64,000 nucleotides of DNA, from contig NZ_JADCNK010000009.1 of assembly GCF_014947265.1 (NCBI RefSeq), forward strand, positions 62,001-126,000, read 5' to 3'. Made by a program: the position numbers and the translations under genes. The stretch's first letter is position 1. Every line of letters begins with the position of its first letter. This stretch comes from Pedobacter sp014947265. GTDB lineage: Bacteria; Bacteroidota; Bacteroidia; Sphingobacteriales; Sphingobacteriaceae. The notes below the pieces were generated by a model. It saw nothing but the letters and a program-made list of their open reading frames with translations. It made no database searches and was not told the DNA's origin. This document shows, piece after piece, positions 33,829 through 42,603 of this stretch.

Positions 33829-34767
33829 ATGAAATTTTTAAATCTATTTTTAGTCTTAAGCGGTTTAATTACCCTTAATGCTAATGCGCAAACAAAAGTT
33901 GACTCGCCTGAAGAAATGTTGGAAAAGGATCGGAAAGCAATAAAATCTTTAGCCGGTTTCTATGAAGTGAATTTCAATTATGGCGAAGTAACCGCACCTG
34001 ATCCAAATTACAAATTTAGCAAACCTTACGAAAGCCATGGTAACGAATGGGCCGAAATTATTGTTGACGAACCTAAAAAAATTGTGATACAACATATGCT
34101 GGCCATTAACGATACTACGGTTATTAAACACTGGCGCCAGGACTGGACTTATGAAGATACCGACATTATGCTTTATACAGAAGGTAATGCATGGAAAAAA
34201 GGCAATTTAACACCAGCAGATGTAAAAGGCAAATGGACCCAAAAAGTTTATCAGGTTGATGATAGTCCACGTTACCAGGGCTATGGAACATGGAGCCATG
34301 TTGGTGGTCACGATTCCTGGTCTAGTGAAACCGATTCTCCACTTCCAAGAAGAGAATCTACCGTACGTAAAGATTACAATGTGTTAAACCGCGGCAGCAG
34401 AATAACGATTACCAAAGATGGTTGGATGTTTGAGCAGGACAATAAAAAAATTGTGCGCTCTGCCAGTGGCGATAAACTTTTAGCCGTTGAAAAAGGTTAT
34501 GAGGAATTTACGAAAATAGACCCTAAAACTTTTGCCAATGCACAAAAATGGTGGAACAGCCAAAAATCTTACTGGGCTGATGTACGTGGCGTTTGGGCCG
34601 ATATCATCGGATCTCAAAACACCTTCAAAGTACAGACCATGGCCAATGGCAAATTGCTTTACGAAACACTTTTTAGCTTGGGCGATCAATCTATTAAAGA
34701 AAAATGGTCAGCAAATCAGAACAAAGAAAAAATTAAAACCGCTTTACAGCCTTATCTGGTAAAGTAA
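33829..34767 (+). CDS. DUF6607 family exported protein
   Basis: A 312-residue protein with a signal peptide ending N-A-N-A-Q near residue 21. The D-R-K-A-I-K-S-L-A-G-F-Y segment and the tryptophan-rich W-R-Q-D-W-T-Y-E-D middle match my memory of DUF6607. There is no transmembrane segment. The family often stands beside TonB receptors and PepSY proteins, as here (23 bp after the PepSY gene), so a role in iron acquisition is likely but untested. It is the last gene of the cassette. Confidence 0.78.
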   Translation: MKFLNLFLVLSGLITLNANAQTKVDSPEEMLEKDRKAIKSLAGFYEVNFNYGEVTAPDPNYKFSKPYESHGNEWAEIIVDEPKKIVIQHMLAINDTTVIKHWRQDWTYEDTDIMLYTEGNAWKKGNLTPADVKGKWTQKVYQVDDSPRYQGYGTWSHVGGHDSWSSETDSPLPRRESTVRKDYNVLNRGSRITITKDGWMFEQDNKKIVRSASGDKLLAVEKGYEEFTKIDPKTFANAQKWWNSQKSYWADVRGVWADIIGSQNTFKVQTMANGKLLYETLFSLGDQSIKEKWSANQNKEKIKTALQPYLVK

Positions 34768-34895
34768 AGCAGTCAAATTATAATGAATGGTTGATGGTTA
34801 ATGGCAATGGTCTATTAACTGTCAGCCATTTTTTTTGTTAAACGATGCCGTATCACTTGGGTTTGTAGTTCTTTGGATTAAAGGCCAAACGTAAT

Positions 34896-34963
34896 GTTAG
34901 TCGAGATTTGTAATCTCGACCGGATGAATTTTTTCAAAATCGGGATTACAAATCCCGACTAAC
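34896..34963. repeat. Dispersed inverted repeat (GATTTGTAATC type)
   Basis: The 24-nt arms 34896-34919 and 34940-34963 are complementary except for two positions. Each arm is itself a small palindrome around GATTTGTAATC. A close relative lies at 36978-37070. It looks like a non-autonomous REP/MITE-type element. Confidence 0.8.
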
Positions 34964-34990
34964 AACTACTTTATTTTATTAAATTTCGGG

Positions 34991-36130
34991 ATGAAAAAAT
35001 TTGGCTTCATTTTCTTTTTATTTCTAACCGTTAACAGCTTCGCTCAAGATTCTACCTATACCAGAAATGTAGTAAATACCCTTACCTCAAAAGAATTTTG
35101 GGGTAGAGGTTATACCAATAACGGGATGAAAAAATCTGCAGATTACCTCGTAGCGGCTTATCAAAAAATTGGACTGTTACCGATGGGTACAGCATATAAA
35201 CAAGTTTTTAATTTTCCTGTAAATACTTTCCCAGGAAAAATGATGGTAGCCATCAATGGACAAAAACTTGTTCCGGGTAAAGATTTCATTGTAAATAATG
35301 AGAGTCCGGGTATTAAACAAGTAGCAAATTTAACTCCAAATGATAGCCTTAATTATCGGGCTTCGTCATCACTACAAGTTTCACGAAAAGATAAATTAAC
35401 CTGGTCTGTAGCTACTGAAGTTGGAGAAGTAACCACCATCCAGCTCAATAAAAAGAATTTTACCGCAATACCAAAAAAAATCAGTGTTGATATTGAAAAC
35501 AAATTCATTCCAAACTTTGAGGCGGCAAACGTTTGCGGTTTAGTAAAGGGTACTAAATTTCCCGATTCCATATTAATCATTACCGCACATTACGACCACC
35601 TGGGCGGAATGGGTGCTAATACCTTTTTCCCTGGCGCAAATGATAACGCGGCTGGCGTGGCTACCTTATTGAGTTTAGCCAAATATTATGCTGCCCATCC
35701 TCAACCCTACTCCATTGGCTTCATCTGTTTTGCAGCTGAAGAAGCCGGATTATTAGGATCAAGATATTTTGTAGAGAACCCTTTGGTTCCCTTAAATAAT
35801 ATAAAATTCCTCCTTAACCTCGATCTGGTTGGAACTGGCGAAGCTGGGATGACCGTGGTTAATGCATCTGTTTACCCTAAAGCATTTGCTATGCTCAACG
35901 CCATTAACAATAAAAATCAGTATCTCTCAAAAATAAACCAGAGAGGTAAAGCAGCCAACAGTGATCATTATTTCTTTACTGAAAAAGGTGTTCCTGCATT
36001 TTTCATTTATACCCAGGGCGGCCCTTCAGCCTATCATGATATATTCGACAAACCCGAAACCCTGCCCCTTACCAAGTACAAAGATCTGTTCAAATTAATT
36101 GTTGGATTTAATCAAAAACTGATGGAATAA
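34991..36130 (+). CDS. M28 family zinc aminopeptidase
   Basis: A 379-residue exported peptidase with a signal peptide ending N-S-F-A-Q at residue 19. The metal ligands are visible: His200 in T-A-H-Y-D-H, Asp218 in G-A-N-D-N-A-A-G, Glu250-Glu251 (catalytic base and ligand), Asp278 in N-L-D-L-V-G and His326 in S-D-H-Y. The C-terminal Y-H-D-I-F-D-K-P is also conserved. M28 enzymes remove N-terminal residues from peptides in the periplasm. It is a single gene, preceded by a dispersed repeat. Confidence 0.93.
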   Translation: MKKFGFIFFLFLTVNSFAQDSTYTRNVVNTLTSKEFWGRGYTNNGMKKSADYLVAAYQKIGLLPMGTAYKQVFNFPVNTFPGKMMVAINGQKLVPGKDFIVNNESPGIKQVANLTPNDSLNYRASSSLQVSRKDKLTWSVATEVGEVTTIQLNKKNFTAIPKKISVDIENKFIPNFEAANVCGLVKGTKFPDSILIITAHYDHLGGMGANTFFPGANDNAAGVATLLSLAKYYAAHPQPYSIGFICFAAEEAGLLGSRYFVENPLVPLNNIKFLLNLDLVGTGEAGMTVVNASVYPKAFAMLNAINNKNQYLSKINQRGKAANSDHYFFTEKGVPAFFIYTQGGPSAYHDIFDKPETLPLTKYKDLFKLIVGFNQKLME

Positions 36131-36219
36131 CTGCTTCTTTATTAATCAAATGTAATTTTCCTTTAGTATTTGCAGAAGCATTTGAATCAGACTATTTCAG
36201 CCTAAAAATTAGTTTTTGA

Positions 36220-36906
36220 TTATGCCTTTAGCGTTAGTTTTACCAAATACTGATCTTCTCCATCATCAAAAATCAATTCAGCATTCCATCCCGTTTCGTT
36301 TGCAGTACGTTTAATGGTTTCTTCATCTATATAAATCCAGTTGAACCAATTTCCTTTTTCGCCCTTATATTCATACTGGTAAGATACCTCACCATAGTAT
36401 TGGTTTTGCGGCTTGGGCATATCTTCATATAAATAAGCAATATCAGAAGAATCGAAAATAACCTGTCCATTAGGGTTGATAAGGTCTTTTAACTTGATCA
36501 GAAAATTTTTAAAACCAGGCAAATTTCCTGTTAAACCGATACCGTTCATCAGCATAATAATGGTATCGAATTTCTCCTGATAGGTAAAAACATCCTGAAT
36601 GAATGCTTTTTTCACACCGCGGTCTTTCATAATGTTCACTGCTGCTTCAGAAATATCAATAGCCGTAACATCAATATTAAATGCCTGTAGAAGCAATGCA
36701 TGACTACCTACACCAGCACCAATATCTAACACCTTGCCACTGCACATGTGCAAAGCCTGAAGTTCTAAAACAGGCATATCTTCATCATCACGAAAGAAAA
36801 ATTCTAAAGGCATTTCTTCTGGCTCACCATACGAATTGTGCAGCCAAAGAGTTTCTGCCTCTCCCGTTCTATAAATATCTGTTAGCGCTTTACCAAAAAC
36901 ATCCAT
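36220..36906 (-). CDS. SAM-dependent methyltransferase, class I
   Basis: A 228-residue protein from the ATG at 36906; a longer frame would add 21 hydrophobic residues with no homology feel. The SAM motif V-L-D-I-G-A-G-V-G-S-H is near 63-73, motif II V-T-A-I-D-I-S near 83-89, and motif III-like I-I-M-L-M-N-G-I-G near 124. Substrate is unknown; the G-I-G-L-T-G segment and short C-terminal domain resemble small-molecule methyltransferases. It is a single gene on the minus strand, tail-to-tail with the M28 gene. Confidence 0.88.
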   Translation of the reverse strand: MDVFGKALTDIYRTGEAETLWLHNSYGEPEEMPLEFFFRDDEDMPVLELQALHMCSGKVLDIGAGVGSHALLLQAFNIDVTAIDISEAAVNIMKDRGVKKAFIQDVFTYQEKFDTIIMLMNGIGLTGNLPGFKNFLIKLKDLINPNGQVIFDSSDIAYLYEDMPKPQNQYYGEVSYQYEYKGEKGNWFNWIYIDEETIKRTANETGWNAELIFDDGEDQYLVKLTLKA

Positions 36907-36977
36907 GGGGCAAAGATAGGGAAAATGGAAGAGGTATGAGGGAAGATGGAAAATTGCCATGCTGTGCATTGTCCGCA

Positions 36978-37070
36978 GTTGGTCGGGATTTGTAATCCCG
37001 ACTAGGAGATTTGTTACCCTTATAAAATCAGATTGAAAGCAAACGGTCTGGATTATAAATCCAGACCAAC
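36978..37070. repeat. Second copy of the GATTTGTAATC-type inverted repeat
   Basis: The left arm begins GTTGGTCGGGATTTGTAATC and the right arm ends GGATTATAAATCCAGACCAAC; the two are related as inverted copies. It is similar to 34896-34963 and lies between two minus-strand genes, just after the stop of the beta-CASP gene. Confidence 0.75.
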
Positions 37071-37079
37071 GATTAATAG

Positions 37080-38483
37080 TTACTCAATTTCAAACACCTG
37101 ATGGTATTCTGGTATGGCTACATGTTTAAAACCATTATCTTTTAACCTCGTGGCGAAATGCTGTTGTACCTCATACTCCCCATGAACCAGAAACAATTGT
37201 TTCACTTTCGACGGATCCTGGCAAGATAAAAAGTGTAATAAATCTTCATAATCGCCATGTGCGCTCATCGATTTTATCGATTGTACTTCAGCTTTCACTT
37301 CGTATTCATCACGGAAAATTTCAACTACTTTTTGTCCGGCGATTAACCTGCCGCCAAGTGAATTTGGCTCACAATAACCCACCATTAAAATCGTATTTTT
37401 CTGGTTACCAATATTGTTTCTAATGTGGTGTTTTACGCGACCAGCCTCTGCCATGCCCGATGCCGAAATAATTACACATGGCCTTGGATCTTCATTTAAA
37501 GCTTTCGATTCCTCCACACTCTCAATAAAGCGCAAGCCCTTAAATCCGAATACATCATGGTCTATTTTTAAGGTTTCTTTAACCCCATTATTATACACTT
37601 CTGGGTGATTCCTAAGAATTTCGGTTGCTTTTGACGATAACGGACTATCTACATAGTAAGGAACATCAGGTAATTTGCCTTTTAATTCCAATCCGTTTAA
37701 AGCATAAAGCAATTCCTGTGTGCGGCCTACGGCGAATGCCGGAATAATTACTTTACCTTTTTTTACTTTGCAGGTATTGTTGATGATCTCCAACAGCAGA
37801 TCTTCGATCGGATCGAGATCTTTATGCAGTGAATCGCCATAAGTAGATTCCATTAAAATATAATCGGCCTGATCAAACTGCTGGGGATTTTTTAAAAGCA
37901 GATCACCATAACGGCCAACATCGCCCGAAAAGGTAATGCGGGTTGGTTTGCCATCTTCGGTAATCGTAAGATGGACTGCAGCACTACCTAAAATATGACC
38001 AGCATCCGTAAATTTCAAGCGTATCCCCTGTTCAATTTCAAAATCTTCTTCATACTCCACAATCTTCATCAGACTAAGTGTTTTGATAACATCTTCTTCT
38101 GTATAAAGTGCTTCTTCCATTTCTTCGCCGTGGCGGAGGTGGCGGTTTGCATATTCAGCGTCCTGCATCTGGATTTTGGCAGAATCCATCATTAAAATGC
38201 GGGCGAGATCCATAGTGGCCGGGGTACAGAAAATCTTACCGTCAAAACCTTCGGCAACCAATTTGGGTAATAAACCGCAATGATCAATATGGGCGTGTGA
38301 TAAAACGAGATAGGTAACTTTTTTGGCATCGAAACCAAAGTAATCGTTTAATTTATCGGTAACATGACCCATTCCCTGGAATAAGCCACAATCTAATAAT
38401 ATCTGGGTACCGTTTTTTAAGGTAATAAGGTGCTTACTCCCCGTAACCGTACGGGCGGCACCATGAAAAGCAATGTTCATCAA
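37080..38483 (-). CDS. Beta-CASP metallo-beta-lactamase RNA-processing enzyme
   Basis: A 467-residue protein with the zinc motif H-A-H-I-D-H at residues 63-68. The beta-CASP motifs follow: the D-S-P-L-S segment, I-I-S-A-S-G-M-A near 350 and the C-terminal S-A-H-G-D-Y histidine. A closing RMMBL segment (L-V-H-G-E-Y-E-V) is present. The family comprises RNA endo/exonucleases related to CPSF73 and RNase J; this shorter type is usually labelled MBL-fold RNA-specific ribonuclease. It is a single gene. Start could be either of the two leading methionines. Confidence 0.92.
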   Translation of the reverse strand: MMNIAFHGAARTVTGSKHLITLKNGTQILLDCGLFQGMGHVTDKLNDYFGFDAKKVTYLVLSHAHIDHCGLLPKLVAEGFDGKIFCTPATMDLARILMMDSAKIQMQDAEYANRHLRHGEEMEEALYTEEDVIKTLSLMKIVEYEEDFEIEQGIRLKFTDAGHILGSAAVHLTITEDGKPTRITFSGDVGRYGDLLLKNPQQFDQADYILMESTYGDSLHKDLDPIEDLLLEIINNTCKVKKGKVIIPAFAVGRTQELLYALNGLELKGKLPDVPYYVDSPLSSKATEILRNHPEVYNNGVKETLKIDHDVFGFKGLRFIESVEESKALNEDPRPCVIISASGMAEAGRVKHHIRNNIGNQKNTILMVGYCEPNSLGGRLIAGQKVVEIFRDEYEVKAEVQSIKSMSAHGDYEDLLHFLSCQDPSKVKQLFLVHGEYEVQQHFATRLKDNGFKHVAIPEYHQVFEIE

Positions 38484-38543
38484 GATGTTGGTTAGAAAAT
38501 ATATAGAATAAAAATGCCGGATATTTCCGGCACTTCCAATTCT

Positions 38544-38771
38544 TTACGCATTTATTTCTGCTACTTTATCTTTAACCTTATCTGCAACGCTTGTGGCTTT
38601 ATCTGCCAAACCTGCTAATTTATCTTTAGAAGCATCTAAAAGATCAGCAAAAAAATCTGATACTTTACTTTTCAGATCGCTGGTCGAATCTGATGATAAT
38701 GCCAATGCGATGGTTGCTCCTAATGCTGCTCCGGCTAATACGCCTACTATAATTTTTGTCTCTTTTTTCAT
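38544..38771 (-). CDS. YtxH domain protein
   Basis: A 75-residue protein with one transmembrane helix (about 7-26, V-G-V-L-A-G-A-A-L-G-A) followed by an amphipathic lysine/aspartate-rich helix (V-A-D-K-V-K-D-K-V). This is the YtxH pattern, a small stress-linked membrane protein family of unknown function. It is preceded on the other strand by a HAD gene, with a divergent gap of 79 bp. Confidence 0.88.
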   Translation of the reverse strand: MKKETKIIVGVLAGAALGATIALALSSDSTSDLKSKVSDFFADLLDASKDKLAGLADKATSVADKVKDKVAEINA

Positions 38772-38850
38772 GATCTTAGTGATTTACTTATTAAACATAT
38801 TTAACCCACAGGTGTTTTTATTTTTTTCATCTTACAAAAACCAATCCACA

Positions 38851-39477
38851 ATGAAGCGCATATTTTTTATAGACCTGGACAATACCATTTATTTTACCAA
38901 AGCGAACGAAGAACAGTTGATGGGCGAATTATACCGTTTATTGGAAAGTGTGGATTTAGGGATCAGCAAAGAAGATTTTCAACTTGCCAAACAGGAAATG
39001 TTAAAAACGCCTTTTCTAAAAGTGGCAAAAAAATACGGTTTTAAAGAAGAAGTAATGCCTGATGTGATTTCTTATCTCCAAAACAGAGAAGTAACAAAGC
39101 CTTTAAAGCCGAGCAACGATTATCACCAAATCAAAAGTTTAATCGGACGGAAATTTATTGTAACGGCCGGTTTTCCAAAACAACAGCTTTCAAAAGTAAA
39201 GATGCTGGGCATCGCAGATGATTTTGAAGAAGTACATGTGGTAGATGTTTCTACTACCAATAAGAAGAAAACTTTTGAAATGTTGATTGATCTACATCAC
39301 TTTAACAAAGAGGATATTTTAATTATTGGCGATGATGCCGAATCGGAAATTAAATTCGGACTGGAACTGGGAATCAGCACTTTTTTACTCGATCCGGAAA
39401 ACCTGCATCCTAATGCCGAAAGCACTTTTAGGGGGAATGATTTGAGTAATTTACATGCAGCGGCAGTGCAAGCTTAG
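38851..39477 (+). CDS. HAD family hydrolase (pyrimidine 5'-nucleotidase-like)
   Basis: A 208-residue protein from the ATG at 38851; a longer in-frame reading to 38593 runs antisense over the YtxH gene and is rejected. The catalytic motif D-L-D-N-T-I-Y lies at residues 8-14, motif II is in V-T-A-G-F near 105, and the metal-binding I-G-D-D-A-E-S-E near 161. The D-N-T-I/L-Y variant is typical of pyrimidine 5'-nucleotidases and related HAD phosphatases. A nucleotide or sugar phosphate substrate is likely. Confidence 0.9.
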   Translation: MKRIFFIDLDNTIYFTKANEEQLMGELYRLLESVDLGISKEDFQLAKQEMLKTPFLKVAKKYGFKEEVMPDVISYLQNREVTKPLKPSNDYHQIKSLIGRKFIVTAGFPKQQLSKVKMLGIADDFEEVHVVDVSTTNKKKTFEMLIDLHHFNKEDILIIGDDAESEIKFGLELGISTFLLDPENLHPNAESTFRGNDLSNLHAAAVQA

Positions 39478-39480
39478 TTA

Positions 39481-39575
39481 CGTCATTTCGAGCGGAGTGC
39501 AACGTAGCCGAGAAATCTAAATATCGAAACTAACTTACATAGATCTCTCTATTCCGCCGTACTCTAAGGATGATG
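39481..39575. repeat. Dispersed CGTCATTTCGAGC-type repeat
   Basis: CGTCATTTCGAGCGGAGTGC at 39481 runs to AGAAATCT at 39518, with a decayed inverted partner (AGATCTCTCTATTCCGC) near 39541-39557. The same words recur at 42415-42502. Such palindromic elements are scattered between genes in Bacteroidota. Confidence 0.7.
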
Positions 39576-39721
39576 ATCGCACTTAAAACTTAAATGTTCT
39601 AAGGTGACTCAGGTGGTCAACATAAAATGAGATGGTTAAAAACCAGATGTTACTAAAAAAGTTTCTAATTGTCATGACAACCTAAGTCACCTAAGCACAC
39701 CTTAGAAAAGCTCATCAATAA

Positions 39722-39749
39722 AAAAGTTCCGACTTTCATCGGAACTTTT
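39722..39749 (-). terminator. Terminator of the DUF6600 gene
   Basis: AAAAGTTCCGA at 39722-39732 pairs perfectly with TCGGAACTTTT at 39739-39749 (11 bp, 6-nt loop), followed by T on the minus strand. Confidence 0.88.
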
Positions 39750-39753
39750 CATT

Positions 39754-41367
39754 TTATCCTCTGCCACCTCTTGATGGTCTTCCACTTTCACCGCCACCTC
39801 TTTGTTGTTGAGGCGGAGCTTCTCTTCTTTGTTCTTGTCTTTGTTGCTGCTGTTGAGCTCTTTGTTGTTGAGCCTGAGCATCACGTTGTGCACGCTCTTG
39901 TTGCTGTTGTTGCGCTTGCTGGGCACGTTGCTGTTGTGCCTGTTCATTACGTTGTTGTTGAGCCTGTGCATCGCGTTGTGCTCTTTCTTGTTGTTGCTGC
40001 TGGGCTTGTTGCGCACGCTGCTGTTGCATTTGCTCATTACGTTGTTGCTGAGCCTGAGCATCGCGTTGAGTCCTTTCTTGCTGTTGCTGCTGTACTTGTT
40101 GTGCACGTTGCTGTTGCACCTGTTCATTACGTTGTGCCCTTTGTTGATCCATTTGAGCACGTTGTTGATCATTCTGACCTTGCTGCTGTGGCTGCATATT
40201 ACGTTGGTTACGTTGTTGATCGACGCTCATGCGGTCTTGATTACGCTGCTGTCTGATCTGATCTAAACGTTGTTGATCCTGGCCACGATTTGCATTATTC
40301 TGCCTGTTCCCATTATCAATTCCGTTAGTGCCACCACGACTAATACGTCCGTTTGCATCCCTGCTATAAGCTTCGCCCCTGTTATTTGGCTGATTGTTAT
40401 CTCTGCCTACAGTGCCATTATTTCTATCTGGTTGTGTAGAAGTACGGTTATCTCTTGATCCAAAACGGTTATCGTTATTGCCCAGGTTACCGCCTCTTTG
40501 ATCGCGATTGGTATACCCTTCGTTTCTTCCGCCTCTGCCAATACCAGCATTACCTTGTTCAAATCTTCTTGGTGCAGCATTACGATTATCTACCGCATTA
40601 CGTTCAGGTCTTGGTCTGTAAATAGAAACCTCTCTGCCACCAACCCTGCTTGCGCCCGGTCTTGAACTTTGTGCATAACGATAAACTGTTACATCTCTAT
40701 TGGTTGCACGTCTGATATCTTCAACCCTAGGACCGCCATAATAAGTTCTTCTGTTATATACATAAGTATTATTGATGATGGTGGTGTTGCGGATATATAC
40801 ATTATTGCGACCGTAATCATATCTTGGGAAAGTATTGATATAAATATTACGCTGTGGAATAAAGTTCCAGCAGAATTCCGGTACCGCATAACGGCGGCCA
40901 AAGCTTAAATTAATGCTGATACTTGGTGCCATTGGCGCCCATCCGTAATAACCATCGCCACTTCTCCAATCTACCCAGGCTGGTCCCCAATTGGTATCAG
41001 GTAACCAGATCCATTGCCTGTAACTGTTAATTACCCAACGGCCATAGTGGAAAGGTGCCCAGCCCCAATCGTAATTAGAAACCCAGGTATTGCCATATTC
41101 TGTCATTGCCCAACGCCCGTTTGTGTAATATGGACGAAAATCGCTTTGATTTACATCCGGACGCCAAACATAACCATATTGTGGATCCTGAATCCAGGTA
41201 CCATAAGGGGAAAGCTCATCGTAAAAAGTCTGTAAAGAGATATTGCCAGTACTGTAACCATCATTCTGGTAATCGTTTTGATAGTCTTGTGCCCTGACAA
41301 GGGTTGTGGTTCCGGCAAGGAGCGCAAAGAGCCCCAGCACAAGTGCCGTAGATTTCAGTGTTTTCAT
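39754..41367 (-). CDS. DUF6600 envelope protein with Gln/Arg repeat tail
   Basis: A 537-residue exported protein with a signal peptide to about residue 26. Residues 45-190 hold the tryptophan- and tyrosine-rich DUF6600 region (Y-G-T-W, Y-G-Y-V-W, W-G-W-A-P and similar repeats). The segment 190-370 is Asn/Arg/Gly-rich and low complexity. Residues 370-520 are Gln/Arg-rich with three copies of a 30-residue unit (Q-Q-Q-R-N-E-Q and E-R-A-Q-R-D-A-Q-A), ending in R-G-G-R-G. It is strongly basic and probably unstructured, possibly binding polyanions or the cell wall. It has its own terminator. Confidence 0.85.
   Translation of the reverse strand: MKTLKSTALVLGLFALLAGTTTLVRAQDYQNDYQNDGYSTGNISLQTFYDELSPYGTWIQDPQYGYVWRPDVNQSDFRPYYTNGRWAMTEYGNTWVSNYDWGWAPFHYGRWVINSYRQWIWLPDTNWGPAWVDWRSGDGYYGWAPMAPSISINLSFGRRYAVPEFCWNFIPQRNIYINTFPRYDYGRNNVYIRNTTIINNTYVYNRRTYYGGPRVEDIRRATNRDVTVYRYAQSSRPGASRVGGREVSIYRPRPERNAVDNRNAAPRRFEQGNAGIGRGGRNEGYTNRDQRGGNLGNNDNRFGSRDNRTSTQPDRNNGTVGRDNNQPNNRGEAYSRDANGRISRGGTNGIDNGNRQNNANRGQDQQRLDQIRQQRNQDRMSVDQQRNQRNMQPQQQGQNDQQRAQMDQQRAQRNEQVQQQRAQQVQQQQQERTQRDAQAQQQRNEQMQQQRAQQAQQQQQERAQRDAQAQQQRNEQAQQQRAQQAQQQQQERAQRDAQAQQQRAQQQQQRQEQRREAPPQQQRGGGESGRPSRGGRG
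39850..40140 (-). repeat. 90-bp tandem repeat inside the DUF6600 gene
   Basis: The word AGCCTG(A/T)GCATC starts at 39871, 39961 and 40051, an exact 90-bp period, with Gln-rich sequence between. The unit is 30 codons, so copy-number change keeps the frame. This can produce length variation between strains. Confidence 0.85.
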
Positions 41368-41633
41368 TTGTGTGTTTATTTTAATAACCTAATGTGTGTG
41401 TATCAATTAGAGAACCAAAATTAAAGAAGGTTTAATATGCAAGCATAGTTTTAGCGTTTTCCTTCAAATATTGCGTTGCAGGGCATATTTAACTAATATT
41501 TAACGTTTTAAGTGAAGTTTAATTGTGCAGAAAATTAGTCAGTTAGAAATAAAATTTGCTACACCTTTGCTTACAAAAGAGATTATATTGCTAATACAAC
41601 AAACTTTAGAACTTAAATTCTATTTATTGTGAG

Positions 41634-41641
41634 TATTTTTG
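41634..41641 (+). promoter_or_regulatory. -7 element TATTTTTG before the RsmI-like gene
   Basis: TA-TT-TTTG matches TAnnTTTG exactly and ends 4 nt before the ATG at 41646. A transcript starting 5-7 nt downstream would be leaderless or nearly so. No clear -33 element is seen. Confidence 0.4.
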
Positions 41642-41645
41642 TAGC

Positions 41646-42347
41646 ATGCAAAAAGGCACTTTATACCTTATTCCCGTACCATTGGCTGAAGAGGTAGCAC
41701 ACAAAACGTTTACTCCTTATTTGGTTGATACCATTAACCAGATTGATACCTACATTGTTGAAAACAGTAAAACAGCCCGTAAGTTTTTAAAGGAGGCTGG
41801 ATTAAAAACCCCTCAAAAAGATCTGATCGTACACGATTACGGTAAACATAACCGCACCGATTTAGGTCAGTTTTTTGTAGAGCTTAATGCGGGTAAAGAT
41901 GTAGGCTTGATGAGCGAAGCGGGTTGCCCTGGCATTGCCGATCCAGGAGCCGATATTGTTGCCGAAGCACATAAACGCGGGATTAAAGTGGTACCATTAG
42001 TAGGGCCTAGCTCGATTTTACTTGCCTTAATGGCATCGGGTTTTAACGGACAAAGTTTCGCCTTTTGGGGTTATTTGCCAATCGATAAAGAGCAGCGCAC
42101 CAAAAGGATTAAAGATTTAGATTTATCGGCCAGCCGCTACAAACAAACACAGATATTCATCGAAACACCTTTCCGCAATAACCAGCTTTTTGAAGAAGTG
42201 CTGAAAAGCTGCAAGCCCAATACACAGGTATGTGTAGCCAGCAACCTTACTGCTACAGATGAGTTTATTAAAACCCAAAGTGTTTACAACTGGCGAAAAG
42301 AAGAAATAGACCTGCATAAACAGCCAACTATATTTTTGTTGTACTAA
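41646..42347 (+). CDS. RsmI-like SAM-dependent methyltransferase (short form)
   Basis: A 233-residue tetrapyrrole-methylase-fold protein. Family motifs are L-Y-L-I-P-V-P-L near residue 6, D-V-G-L-M-S-E-A-G-C-P-G-I-A-D-P-G near 85-101 and G-P-S-S-I-L-L near 120. RsmI 2'-O-methylates C1402 of 16S rRNA, but it is about 280 residues long, and Bacteroidota carry this shorter paralogue as well. So the rRNA role is possible and not certain. A single gene with a likely very short leader. Confidence 0.85.
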   Translation: MQKGTLYLIPVPLAEEVAHKTFTPYLVDTINQIDTYIVENSKTARKFLKEAGLKTPQKDLIVHDYGKHNRTDLGQFFVELNAGKDVGLMSEAGCPGIADPGADIVAEAHKRGIKVVPLVGPSSILLALMASGFNGQSFAFWGYLPIDKEQRTKRIKDLDLSASRYKQTQIFIETPFRNNQLFEEVLKSCKPNTQVCVASNLTATDEFIKTQSVYNWRKEEIDLHKQPTIFLLY

Positions 42348-42414
42348 GTTGTTCATTCGTTCAGTAGCCATTGGCTTATTGGTGATTGACATTGGTCACA
42401 TATGCCTTTCACAT

Positions 42415-42502
42415 CGTCGTCATCTCGATTGAAGCGTAGCGAAATGGAGAGATCCATTCTTCTTAGATTTCTCGGCTGCAATGCATTCTGTTCGAAATGA
42501 TG
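42415..42502. repeat. Dispersed palindromic repeat related to 39481-39575
   Basis: Left arm GTCATCTCGATTGAAGCGTA and right arm ending TTCGAAATGATGAT are inverted relatives, with AGATTTCTCGGCTGCAATGC in between. It shares the GTCATTTCGA and AGAAATCT words with the copy at 39481. Confidence 0.7.
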
Positions 42503-42603
42503 ATTAATCGAAGTATAATAACTCAAAAAAATCAAAACATATCCCGCACCAGATTGGTTGTTAATTTAGCGTTCTGTAATATTATTCACTAAATTTTATA
42601 ATT

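Noticed and set aside
38593..38850. Upstream extension of the HAD gene
   Set aside because: It is antisense to the YtxH gene; the ATG at 38851 starts right at the D-L-D-N motif region.
39771..40266. Plus-strand Val/Leu-rich frames across 39771-40266
   Set aside because: They are antisense images of the Gln/Arg repeats of the DUF6600 gene; an Asn/Ser-rich minus frame there is another shadow.
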